Assembly (NCBI GenBank): GCA_938048505.1
Contig: CALIUX010000012.1
Span: forward strand, 1-16,964
Source: an uncultured Pseudomonadales bacterium
GTDB lineage: Bacteria > Pseudomonadota > Gammaproteobacteria > Pseudomonadales > Cellvibrionaceae
Length of the DNA stretch: 16,964 bases
Reading direction: 5' to 3'
Below the pieces are notes generated by a model. The model did no database searches and had not been told where the DNA came from. It was given only the letters and a program-made list of their open reading frames with translations. A program made the position numbers and the translations under genes. This document shows, piece after piece, positions 1-7,103 of the stretch (positions are counted from its first letter, which is position 1; every line of letters begins with the position of its first letter).

Positions 1-4
1 TTCT

Positions 5-37
5 AAAAGCCTCAGTAGAAATACTGGGGCTTTTTTT
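5..37 (+). terminator. Rho-independent terminator of an upstream gene outside the window
   Basis: Seen: arm 9-17 (GCCTCAGTA) pairs with 22-30 (TACTGGGGC) with one G-T wobble and a GAAA tetraloop. A run of seven T follows at 31-37, and A5-A8 extend the stem against the T run. It ends the transcript of a plus-strand gene that lies left of the window and isolates hscC. Confidence 0.85.
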
Positions 38-39
38 GT

Positions 40-55
40 ATCTTAAGGATAAGAT
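40..55. repeat. Small perfect dyad upstream of hscC
   Basis: Seen: ATCTTA (40-45), loop AGGA, TAAGAT (50-55), in the 90-bp leader between the upstream terminator and hscC. It could be an operator half-site pair or chance in AT-rich DNA. I see no convincing sigma70 or sigma32 promoter in this leader. Confidence 0.3.
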
Positions 56-119
56 TTCATGCATCAAACTTGCCTCTAAGAGATATTAAACTGAATTTGT
101 CTCGGCTAGCTTTTACTTT

Positions 120-125
120 AAGGAG
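120..125 (+). promoter_or_regulatory. Ribosome binding site that fixes the TTG start of hscC
   Basis: AAGGAG lies six bases before TTG at 132. No ATG or GTG in frame gives a better N-terminus, because MTILGIDLGTTNS already begins at the expected first beta strand of the Hsp70 fold. This supports a TTG start. Confidence 0.75.
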
Positions 126-131
126 AACAGC

Positions 132-1832
132 TTGACTATATTAGGTATCGATCTTGGTACAACTAATAGTGCTTGTGCTATCTGGCAAGATGGTAAGGCT
201 AAATTAATCCCCAATCGACTTGATAAGCTTTTGACCCCTTCGGTAGTGGGTGTTGATAGTAATGGAGAAGTGGTTGTAGGGGATATTGCTAAGCACCGTC
301 TTATTAGCCACCCCAAAGAAACCGTATCAGTCTTCAAAAGAGCAATGGGTACTCAGCAAGAGTTTTCATTAGGGAAGCAGCGATTTACTGCTGTTGAGCT
401 CTCTGCGCTGATATTACGCAACCTAAAGGAAGATGCTGAAAATTTCACCGGGGAGAAAATTGATCAAGCAGTCATTAGTGTACCGGCTTACTTTAATGAT
501 GTGCAGCGTAAAGCAACTAAGCAAGCAGGTGAGCTAGCAGGCTTACAGGTTGAGCGATTGATTAATGAACCGACTGCAGCGGCCATGGTATATGGCTTAC
601 ATGAAAGCGCAGACGAAACCCAATTTATGATTTTAGATTTAGGCGGTGGGACATTTGATGTCACGCTAGTCGAATTTTTTGCGGGTGTAATGGAAGTCCA
701 CGCTTCGTCTGGAGATAATTTTTTAGGGGGTGAGGATTTTACGAATTTTCTTGTGGAAAAATTCCTCGAAGCTAATGGACTGAATATCAATTCATTGACC
801 ATCGCAGAAAGACAGCACATTTATAGTATTTTAAATGATGCTAAGCATGCGCTGAGTGCTCGTCAAACGGTTGTTGTTGAGCAAAGCTTAAAACAGCAAG
901 ATAAATCATGGACATTGACGCGAGAGATTTTCGAAGAAATGGCTGCACCACTGCTTGATCGTATTCGGTTTCCGATTGAAAAAACACTGCGTGATAGTGG
1001 CGCATCGCCTAGTGATATTAGTCAAGTGGTGTTAGTGGGTGGCGCGACTAGGATGCAAACATTTCGTTCGCTAGTGACCAAAATGTTTCGGCGCATGCCT
1101 TCTGGCCATATTGATCCTGACCTTGTTGTGGCAATGGGTACCGCAATACAGGCAGGTTTAAAAGAAAAAAGCAGCGATCTTGACGATGTTGTTCTAACCG
1201 ATGTTTGCCCCTATTCTTTGGGTACGGGGGTATTAAATCATGCTGACCGTCACGGTAAGCAAGGTAATATATTCCTACCAATTATTGAGCGAAATACGAC
1301 GGTTCCTGTTAGTTTCGAACGTACAGTTGCGACCGCTCAAGATAATCAAAAAGTGGTATCTGTTGGGATTTATCAAGGCGAGTCGAGGTTGGTAAAAAAT
1401 AATATTTTTTTAGGCGATATAGAGGTAAAAGTTCCTAAAGCGCCTAAAGGAAAAGAAACAATCACGATTCGTTACAGCTATGATATGAATGGTTTACTTG
1501 AAGTAGATGTGACAGTGGATTCAACCGGTTTGATTGTTAATAAAACCATTATTAACTCACCAGATTCTCTTTCTGAAGAAGATATCAAAAAATCTCAAGA
1601 AAAGCTTCAGCACTTAAAATTTCATCCTCGTGATACAGAAACTAACCGAGCATTACTTGCTAGAGCCGAACGACTTTACGAAAGTTCTCTTGATGATCGG
1701 AGAGAGTATTTAGGGTCATTGATTAATGACTTTGAGGTCTTGCTGGAAAAACAAGTACTCAGAGATATTGAAATAGGCGCTAAAAAAATCGAAGCGATTC
1801 TAGATTCTATTGAAAAGGATACTTTATTCTAA
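132..1832 (+). CDS. hscC: HscC, specialised Hsp70 chaperone
   Basis: Hsp70-family ATPase of the HscC (Hsc62) subfamily, cytosolic, working with a dedicated J-protein. Seen: phosphate-binding IDLGTTNS at residues 6-13, the ISVPAYF segment (115-121), INEPTAAA (144-151), DLGGGTFDV (169-177), GDNFLGGEDF (194-203) and LVGGATRMQ (301-309). A substrate-binding beta domain follows (about 355-480; VCPYSLGTGV, IIERNTTVPV) and then a short helical lid. At 566 aa it is close to E. coli HscC (556 aa) and clearly shorter than DnaK (about 638 aa); it lacks the long DnaK lid and acidic tail. The start is TTG at 132, with AAGGAG at 120-125 and a 6-nt spacer, and the N-terminus lines up with the family. The stop overlaps the next start as TAATG, so both genes are probably translated from one mRNA. 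Confidence 0.95.
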   Translation: MTILGIDLGTTNSACAIWQDGKAKLIPNRLDKLLTPSVVGVDSNGEVVVGDIAKHRLISHPKETVSVFKRAMGTQQEFSLGKQRFTAVELSALILRNLKEDAENFTGEKIDQAVISVPAYFNDVQRKATKQAGELAGLQVERLINEPTAAAMVYGLHESADETQFMILDLGGGTFDVTLVEFFAGVMEVHASSGDNFLGGEDFTNFLVEKFLEANGLNINSLTIAERQHIYSILNDAKHALSARQTVVVEQSLKQQDKSWTLTREIFEEMAAPLLDRIRFPIEKTLRDSGASPSDISQVVLVGGATRMQTFRSLVTKMFRRMPSGHIDPDLVVAMGTAIQAGLKEKSSDLDDVVLTDVCPYSLGTGVLNHADRHGKQGNIFLPIIERNTTVPVSFERTVATAQDNQKVVSVGIYQGESRLVKNNIFLGDIEVKVPKAPKGKETITIRYSYDMNGLLEVDVTVDSTGLIVNKTIINSPDSLSEEDIKKSQEKLQHLKFHPRDTETNRALLARAERLYESSLDDRREYLGSLINDFEVLLEKQVLRDIEIGAKKIEAILDSIEKDTLF

Positions 1833-3034
1833 TGAATTGCTGGAAAACATTAGGGATTATGCCAACGGGTGATGCTTCTCTGATCAAAAAAGCCTATGCA
1901 TCTTTACTTAAAGTGCATAGGCCAGATGAAGATCCAGCAGGTTTTAGTAAATTGAATCACGCTTATAAGCAATGCTTACAATTGTCTAAGCAGCAACACT
2001 ATTCTGATGAAAAAATAGATCATATCGAAGAAGCTTCTAAAGGTGATTTACTCTCAGACAGCCGGTCATCAATCGATCAGCTTGACTATGATGACCAAGA
2101 CGAAAGTAATCAAGATAAACAAGAAGAAAACCATTCTTCAATAACGGTTTCTTCACAGAAAAATAATCTCGTTAAAACTACTGATACTGAATTATTGAAA
2201 TCTAGTACTCCAGAAGGTGAGGACTCAATAAAGCTTGGTCATATCGGAGATGATGAAGATACAATATTTTCTGAAGATAGCTTAGAAAAAGCGAAAGAGT
2301 CACTGATTCAGTTGACCGAAAGCGCTATTAATAAAATGCTAAAAACGGATAAACCAGATGATTGGCAGTTTATAACGAGTTATGAAGAGCTATACGATAT
2401 TCATTTTAGAATTGGCTACAGTGATTATGTTTTTCAACAAATTTTGGCTTTATTTCATGATAATAAAATAAAGCCAAAGGCAAGACAATCCAGCTTACTT
2501 TATCTTGATAATATTTTTGGTTGGAGTGACCAAGAAAAAAAATATGAGGAAGAGTATGGATATGAAAATATCTACTCTATTTTTGATATTTTAATTGATG
2601 GTCAAAATAATCAAGAAACCCCTATAAAATGGTCTGTTGAGCCAAGACATAAGGGCCCTATAGAGCAGGCGGGATACTATAAGCGTATATTCGCTAATAT
2701 GATCGACATTATCTTATATGTCATTGTCTCTTCGTCATTGCTCAATGGTGATAATATCGGCGATCACTTTATTTCACTTATTGGGTTTTTCCTTATTATG
2801 AATGCAATGATGGAAGCATCTCCTATGCAAGGTAGTCTGGGAAAAGTACTGTTTGGTATTAAAGTGACGACTTACAAAGGGAGGAGATTAAATATACTTC
2901 ACGCCTTACTTCGCCAACTCATATATTGCATTTCTACACTTAGTTTTAAAATCACGGTGTGGGTTAATTTATTTTTAAATGATGGCCGCTTACTGCATGA
3001 TAGAATCAGTCGATCGATAGCGATCAAACGATAA
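1832..3034 (+). CDS. J-domain protein with C-terminal RDD membrane domain, probable HscC co-chaperone
   Basis: Seen: an N-terminal J-like domain (about residues 1-50) with helix II KKAYASLLKV, then HRPDEDP (29-35) in place of canonical HPD, then the helix III-like AGFSKLNHAYKQCL. Residues 55-150 are a low-complexity acidic Asp/Glu/Ser/Gln linker. Residues 150-260 are helical and unrecognised. An RDD-type membrane domain follows (about 279-400): GYYKRIFANMID, hydrophobic segments near 288-304, 312-328 and 358-382, GSLGKVLFGIKV, and LLHDRISRS near the C-terminus. Known: E. coli HscC works with membrane-anchored J-proteins DjlB/DjlC encoded next to hscC. Inference: this is the functional counterpart, anchored by an RDD domain, so the HscC cycle acts at the inner membrane. 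The 1-nt overlap with hscC supports partnership. The last 11 bp overlap the convergent ygiC-type gene. Confidence 0.8.
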   Translation: MNCWKTLGIMPTGDASLIKKAYASLLKVHRPDEDPAGFSKLNHAYKQCLQLSKQQHYSDEKIDHIEEASKGDLLSDSRSSIDQLDYDDQDESNQDKQEENHSSITVSSQKNNLVKTTDTELLKSSTPEGEDSIKLGHIGDDEDTIFSEDSLEKAKESLIQLTESAINKMLKTDKPDDWQFITSYEELYDIHFRIGYSDYVFQQILALFHDNKIKPKARQSSLLYLDNIFGWSDQEKKYEEEYGYENIYSIFDILIDGQNNQETPIKWSVEPRHKGPIEQAGYYKRIFANMIDIILYVIVSSSLLNGDNIGDHFISLIGFFLIMNAMMEASPMQGSLGKVLFGIKVTTYKGRRLNILHALLRQLIYCISTLSFKITVWVNLFLNDGRLLHDRISRSIAIKR

Positions 3035-4190
3035 TATGCGGCAAATAGCGGCTCATATCTTGTGTGATGGGGCCGCTATCTTCTCGAATCGATATACCCG
3101 CTGCTTCATCATCAACTAGCCAGCTGCCTATAAGAGTATGATTTTCGCCAAACTTGGGCAATGGATGAGTGGCTTGATAGATAAACCCTTCTTCACCATA
3201 AGGCCCGTGTGATGCAGTGGTTTCTTGACCATTCTGAATGATCGATATGTTAGCCCCCTCGCGTGAGAATAAGGGCTTTTTGACAAGGGAAGGAATATCG
3301 CTAGCCAGATGCAACTCATCTTCAAAAAAGGCCGGTAATAAATTAGGGTGGCCTTTAAACTCTTTCCAGAGCATAGGTAGTAAGCCTTTGTTTGATAAAA
3401 TGCTTTTCCAGGGGGGTTCTAACCAACGTAAGTTGTTGTGGGTTAGGTAACTGCCAAACTCTTCTTCAAACATAAACTCCCAGGGGTAGAGCTTAAACAT
3501 CCATGTGATTTGTTGATCATGTATATCGGTGAATTGCTGTGTGTCACTAACCCCTATTTCTTCGATATGAACAAAGGCCGTTGATAAGCCTGCTGCCTTT
3601 GCACAATCTTCTAAATATTGAACAGTACCCCTGTCTTCTGTGGAGCCTTCGCAACAGGCAAAGTGTAATAGGCGGTCGGGTGTTAGAGTTTGAAGATCGT
3701 TAAAGCGATTAACGAGCTTTTCTTGCAGGGCATTAAATTGGTCTGCTCCGCGCGGCAGGGTGCCGGCATCTACATGGTTTTCTAACCATAGCCATTGCCA
3801 AAAACCGGTTTCATATACGCTGGTTGGGGTATCGGCATTATTTTCATAGAGCTTTGCGGGGCTTTTGCCGTCGTAGGCAAAGTCGAGCCTTGAATACAAA
3901 CTGGGGTCACCGTTCTTCCATGAGCTGTGGATAAAGTCCCAATATTTTTCAGGAATACAAAATCGTTTTAAAAGTTCTTCACTTTTTAAGACTTTATCCA
4001 CAATGGCTAAGCACATTTGATGGATGTCTTCAGTAGGCTGCTCTAAATCGTTTTCTATTTGCTCTAGTGAAAACTGATAATAAGATCGCTCATCCCAGTA
4101 GCGTTCGCCATACAGTGTATGGAATTGGAAGCCAAACTCTTCAGCAAGCTCTTGCCAATTTGTACGCTCTTGGATGGGCATTTTAAACAT
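3024..4190 (-). CDS. yjfC: Glutathionylspermidine synthase family ATP-grasp ligase (YgiC/YjfC)
   Basis: ATP-grasp C-N ligase homologous to the synthetase half of glutathionylspermidine synthase, without the amidase half; cytoplasmic. Seen (388 aa from the chosen start): SLYSRLDFAYDG and LYENNADTPTS (about 97-124), LYPWEFM (about 234-240), the ATP-grasp segment KKPLFSREGANIS (304-316), GPYGEEGFIYQ, LIGSWLVDDEAAGISIRED and the terminal ITQDMSRYLPHI. Length and motifs match E. coli YgiC/YjfC throughout. A longer reading would begin at a TTG at 4232 inside the preceding gene; I chose ATG 4190, two bases after the preceding stop, because it aligns with the E. coli N-terminus (a second ATG at 4181 is possible). 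Known: the family resembles an enzyme that joins a polyamine amine to the C-terminal Gly of glutathione; the substrate of YgiC/YjfC is not established. It is the last gene of the yjf cluster, and its 3' end overlaps the convergent J-RDD gene. Confidence 0.92.
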   Translation of the reverse strand: MFKMPIQERTNWQELAEEFGFQFHTLYGERYWDERSYYQFSLEQIENDLEQPTEDIHQMCLAIVDKVLKSEELLKRFCIPEKYWDFIHSSWKNGDPSLYSRLDFAYDGKSPAKLYENNADTPTSVYETGFWQWLWLENHVDAGTLPRGADQFNALQEKLVNRFNDLQTLTPDRLLHFACCEGSTEDRGTVQYLEDCAKAAGLSTAFVHIEEIGVSDTQQFTDIHDQQITWMFKLYPWEFMFEEEFGSYLTHNNLRWLEPPWKSILSNKGLLPMLWKEFKGHPNLLPAFFEDELHLASDIPSLVKKPLFSREGANISIIQNGQETTASHGPYGEEGFIYQATHPLPKFGENHTLIGSWLVDDEAAGISIREDSGPITQDMSRYLPHIIV

Positions 4191-4192
4191 GT

Positions 4193-4813
4193 TTAACCGC
4201 CCCAGCCGCCAGAAGATCGGCCGCCACCCCAATTGGATTTAGCCGCAGCCGTGGAGCCAAAGCCACCGCGTTTTACGGTTGTCAGGGTTTTAGGTTTGGG
4301 CTTGAGCGCTGCTTTGCTAACACGGTAGTTCTTTTGGCCCGGTTTACCGATGACATGGCCGTTTGAGGTCATGATCTTGTTGCGGTCTGAGCTGTAGTAA
4401 TTGCGGTAGTGAAAACCAGGGCTGTAGCTGCCGTGGTATCGACCACTCTGCATGGCAGAGCTCATGAGTTGACTAACCATAAAGCCGGCCATAAACGGCA
4501 TAAAACTACCTGAAGATGTACGCTGGCAACGTTCATCACCAAAGTCGATCTCACACTCACCGCGACTTCTGTATTTGGGTGCGGTTTTTTCGGCTTCTTC
4601 TAAGGCTTTTTTGTAAGCAATCGTACAGTCTTCTAACGAAAGGTTGGTATCACTGGCGCATTGCTCGGGGCTGTTAACAAATACAACGTCTTCTTGTTTC
4701 TGCGAGCATGCAGCGAGCGATAAAGCCGCAATAGCCAATGATAATCTCTTTATTGGCTTGAGCGGTTGCTTTTTTCTAAGGTGATTAAGCTGAATATCCT
4801 TGGTTTTTTTCAT
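4193..4813 (-). CDS. yjfM: DUF1190 lipoprotein (YgiB/YjfM family), Gly-Gly C-terminus
   Basis: Seen: a basic N-terminus (MKKTKDIQLNHLRKK), a hydrophobic segment and the lipobox LAAC with Cys36, so an exported lipoprotein of about 206 aa. The mature part has several Cys residues, EEAEKTAPKYRSRGECEIDFGDERC, then SGSFMPFMAGFMVSQLM, a Tyr/Ser/Gly-rich stretch, and a tail (TVKRGGFGS... ending SSGGWGG) rich in glycine. Start: ATG 4813 has GAGG eight bases upstream and matches the MKRTKSI start of E. coli YgiB; a longer TTG start at 4843 overlaps the preceding gene and adds no family sequence. It sits between yjfL (14-nt gap) and yjfC (2-nt gap, so coupled). Function is unknown. Inference: the tail may be a partner or substrate of the adjacent ATP-grasp ligase. 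Confidence 0.9.
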   Translation of the reverse strand: MKKTKDIQLNHLRKKQPLKPIKRLSLAIAALSLAACSQKQEDVVFVNSPEQCASDTNLSLEDCTIAYKKALEEAEKTAPKYRSRGECEIDFGDERCQRTSSGSFMPFMAGFMVSQLMSSAMQSGRYHGSYSPGFHYRNYYSSDRNKIMTSNGHVIGKPGQKNYRVSKAALKPKPKTLTTVKRGGFGSTAAAKSNWGGGRSSGGWGG

Positions 4814-4827
4814 TGTCATGGCCTCGT

Positions 4828-5241
4828 TTAATATGTCACACAAGCCGCATTTAAAACCCCTACAGCAATGCTGGTTGCTGCAACAATAATGCCTGCGCTA
4901 ACTTCGCCATTTTCTATTCGGCTAGAGACTTTTGGCATAAAAATAAAGCGTATTAAAGCAAAAGCCATAAGTTGTGCGATGAGTGCGACAATAGCCCACA
5001 TACCATAATCTAAAAGAGAAACTGAGTTGCTGACTACGCTGCCTAATGCAATAGCAAATCCAATAATCGCGCCACCAAAAGCTAAGCTGGCCGCCGAACT
5101 CTTTTGTTCTTTGATGAGCTTCCATTCGTCATAAGGCGTTGCCAATGCATAAACATATTTAAAGACCAGTACAAATACAATTGATACTGCAAAGTACAAC
5201 GAAAAATTAAGCAAGCCTGCAATCTGGGCTGAAAAATCCAT
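4828..5241 (-). CDS. yjfL: DUF350 inner-membrane protein (YjfL)
   Basis: A 137-aa integral membrane protein with four hydrophobic segments (about residues 10-33, 52-72, 78-100 and 112-135). Seen: TPYDEWKLIKEQKSSAASLAFGG (read in two parts, 35-48 and 49-57), matching E. coli YjfL (TPHNEWQLIK... TAASLAFSG), and the closing LNAACVTY, which matches GGIFNAACMTW there. DUF350 proteins occur in PspA-linked and ATP-grasp-linked operons; the biochemical role is unknown. The start ATG 5241 has AGG seven bases upstream. It follows yjfK after 76 nt and leads directly into the lipoprotein and ligase genes. Confidence 0.92.
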   Translation of the reverse strand: MDFSAQIAGLLNFSLYFAVSIVFVLVFKYVYALATPYDEWKLIKEQKSSAASLAFGGAIIGFAIALGSVVSNSVSLLDYGMWAIVALIAQLMAFALIRFIFMPKVSSRIENGEVSAGIIVAATSIAVGVLNAACVTY

Positions 5242-5301
5242 AGTATTGCCTATTAGTTAATTAAATTGAGGTGTGAGTTGAGCGATTGAATAAAACGATT
5301 G

Positions 5302-5324
5302 TGGATAAAAATAACTGTTATCCA
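5302..5324. repeat. Dyad at the yjfK stop / yjfL leader
   Basis: Seen: TGGATAA (5302-5308) and TTATCCA (5318-5324) form a perfect 7-bp inverted repeat that includes the yjfK stop codon, with an overlapping ATAACTGTTAT palindrome at 5311-5321. No T-run follows on the minus strand, so it is a weak hairpin or possible operator in the 76-nt yjfK-yjfL gap rather than a clear terminator. Confidence 0.35.
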
Positions 5325-5953
5325 TGAAGCGTTATTTGTGTTGGCGTCAAAGTAATACCGGTACTGAGGACAAAACAGCGCTCGATATTATCATGAGATA
5401 GGCTTTCTTCAGCCGATAAAAACAGTGACTCAGTTGTATCATGGCTGATGGGGCGCTCAAACAACATCGTAAATTGATCGGTTGTTGAGGTGGCTCCCTC
5501 TTTGTCATAGGTGGCTTCACGCATATGCACTGGCTGATGGTAGTCTGTATCACTTTCCCATACACGTTGATAGGTATGCCCTTCTAGCGCATATTCTGGT
5601 GTACCCAGCTTTTCATTGAGCAATGATTCCCAGCTGGGCTTATGGCTCATATCGCGCGTCTGATAGTAATGAAAGAGTTTTACATCGAGTACATGTTCTG
5701 CGCTGGTGCCGCCTTGGACCACAATTTGTAAAAAGGCATCATCGTCTGTGTAAAATCGATACATGGTTGTACCTTCTATTTCTACAACACCCACTGCACT
5801 AATAATGTAGGTAGTGGCGGCCTCTTCTATTACAAGTTCTGGTGAAATAAGCCGTAAGAAGAGTGAGTCGATTTCAAAGCTATGACCAATGCCTAAACCT
5901 AAACATTTAGGTGTTTCGACAGGAGTCTCTTTTTTCTTAAAGAAGCTAAACAT
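5318..5953 (-). CDS. yjfK: DUF2491 protein (YjfK)
   Basis: A 211-aa soluble protein beginning MFSFFKKKE. Seen: a short basic amphipathic start, LGLGIGHSFEIDSLFLRLI, AVGVVEIEGTTMYRFYTDDDAFLQIVVQGG (split over about 53-82), YQRVW near 150, and LLFER/LSHDNIERCFVLSTG at the end. These agree with E. coli YjfK (VAVGVVDLG, LYRYYLDDD, FLQ-type strands). Function is unknown; the family is found with PspA (yjfJ) homologues. Start: ATG 5953 is preceded by GGAG at a 6-nt spacing; a longer reading from 6010 would overlap the channel gene and is rejected. It lies 16 nt after the channel stop, so the two are almost certainly co-transcribed. Confidence 0.88.
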   Translation of the reverse strand: MFSFFKKKETPVETPKCLGLGIGHSFEIDSLFLRLISPELVIEEAATTYIISAVGVVEIEGTTMYRFYTDDDAFLQIVVQGGTSAEHVLDVKLFHYYQTRDMSHKPSWESLLNEKLGTPEYALEGHTYQRVWESDTDYHQPVHMREATYDKEGATSTTDQFTMLFERPISHDTTESLFLSAEESLSHDNIERCFVLSTGITLTPTQITLHG

Positions 5954-5969
5954 GGGTGTCTCCAGCGAA

Positions 5970-6995
5970 TTAATGTGGGGCCGAATGATGGGTAAGCCGA
6001 GCGCCAGCATAATAATAAAGAATGGTGCCTTTATGAATACGGTCGGTCAGGGCTGGGTTTAGTAGAACGTGTGTGTCATCTTTTTTGCGGTAGCCAATCA
6101 GTGTCGCATGGCGAGCTTGTTTATAGTGATGAAAAAGCGTTTCGAATGTTGTGTCTTCACCGCTGTACTCACCGCTGAACTGGCTGATACCATCGGTACT
6201 ATCGAGCAGCTGTTGATGGATGGAGGACGATCCGGGATCAAGTGTGGCACGAGCAAGAAGCTCCATCGATACCGAAGGAATCACTTCAATATCCGGGCAA
6301 TGTATTTTGAGTAGCTTACCGAGGTTCTCTTCTTGAAAATAAACCGTTTTGTGCGCATCGGGATTCAGTTTGTCACAGAGTAGCGCTGTCGTGAGAGTGG
6401 CGTCATCGGATGCGAGATCGATTAAAATACGGTTCGCATCCACAATGCCACTGCGCATGACTTCTTGCTCATTTAAATAGCTGCTGACTTTAATGAATTC
6501 GACATCTTTGGGCAGAGGGTTTTCATTCATAACCTCGCTACACAGAACAATATGTTCGTCGAGCCCATTATTTTTGGAGGTCAGTAGCTCGATTAATCGG
6601 GGCGTTCTGGATTCATTCCACCCAATAATAATGCAGTGGTTTTTATCACGAACCATAGACAAACCTTTGTGACGACGAGAGATGGTATGGGTTAAAAAAT
6701 AGGTAAAGCGTGTGATCAGCAAAGCAAATAAGCTCAAGCCAACCGGGATGATAAAAAAGCCTGTGAAAAGCTTACCTGGTGAAGTTGTGGGTGATAAATC
6801 ACCATAACCTACAGTGGATGCCGTGACGACGAGCCAATACAGATAGTTTGGTAAGTGACTCACTAAAGCCTGCTCACCCGCGAGAGATAAACCACTATAG
6901 GAGATGATTGCATACAGCAATGCAATAAGAAGCGCTTCAGCAACAGATATTTCTAGTAAAGCGGCCGCGATCAAACGACCTAGTTTGAATAGCAC
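5970..6995 (-). CDS. Two-TM potassium channel with RCK/TrkA-N-like domain
   Basis: Inner-membrane K+ channel of the KcsA/MthK class, 341 aa. Seen: TM1 (about 10-33), pore helix YWLVVTAS then the full selectivity filter TVGYGD (61-66), TM2 (about 76-101), a basic stretch SRRHKG, and a Rossmann-like cytoplasmic domain from about 118. Its first loop reads IIIGWNESR instead of GxGxxG, so NAD(H)/nucleotide binding by the usual glycine loop is doubtful. Later parts (ILIDLASDDATLTTALLCDKL, VIPSVSMELLARATLDPG, TLIGYRK) fit RCK core and C-lobe strands. Start: GTG 6995 with AAGGA nine bases upstream and an in-frame stop just before it. It is absent from the E. coli yjf cluster but is inserted here between pspA and yjfK, after a 242-nt structured gap. 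Inference: channel gating is linked to PspA-type membrane stress. Confidence 0.9.
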   Translation of the reverse strand: MLFKLGRLIAAALLEISVAEALLIALLYAIISYSGLSLAGEQALVSHLPNYLYWLVVTASTVGYGDLSPTTSPGKLFTGFFIIPVGLSLFALLITRFTYFLTHTISRRHKGLSMVRDKNHCIIIGWNESRTPRLIELLTSKNNGLDEHIVLCSEVMNENPLPKDVEFIKVSSYLNEQEVMRSGIVDANRILIDLASDDATLTTALLCDKLNPDAHKTVYFQEENLGKLLKIHCPDIEVIPSVSMELLARATLDPGSSSIHQQLLDSTDGISQFSGEYSGEDTTFETLFHHYKQARHATLIGYRKKDDTHVLLNPALTDRIHKGTILYYYAGARLTHHSAPH

Positions 6996-7033
6996 TCTTG
7001 CATATCCTTACTTTCTCAATAATCGTAAACTAA

Positions 7034-7074
7034 AAAACGGTATAGCAAACATATTTTGTTGCTTATACCGTTTT
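7034..7074 (-). terminator. Rho-independent terminator after pspA, upstream of the channel gene
   Basis: Seen: AAAACGGTATA (7034-7044) pairs perfectly with TATACCGTTTT (7064-7074). The stem is extended by GCAA (7045-7048) with TTGC (7059-7062) after a one-base bulge. On the minus strand the hairpin ends in a run of T (complement of 7032-7037). It would stop or attenuate the yjfI-pspA transcript before the channel gene. A weak minus-strand promoter overlaps it (TTGAAA at 7072-7077, 18 nt, TATGTT at 7048-7053). Confidence 0.75.
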
Positions 7075-7103
7075 CAATACGACTCAAATACGACAAAGAA
7101 ATT

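Noticed and set aside
488..820. Minus-strand open frame of 110 codons inside hscC
   Set aside because: It lies wholly within a conserved Hsp70 coding sequence, has no ribosome site or recognisable composition, and is a shadow of the real frame.
4191..4232. Longer N-terminus of the ATP-grasp protein from TTG 4232
   Set aside because: It overlaps the end of the lipoprotein gene, adds residues absent from E. coli YgiC/YjfC, and ATG 4190 is perfectly placed after the upstream stop.
4814..4843. Longer N-terminus of the DUF1190 lipoprotein
   Set aside because: TTG 4843 lies inside yjfL; ATG 4813 has GAGG at eight bases and matches the MK-rich start of the E. coli homologue.
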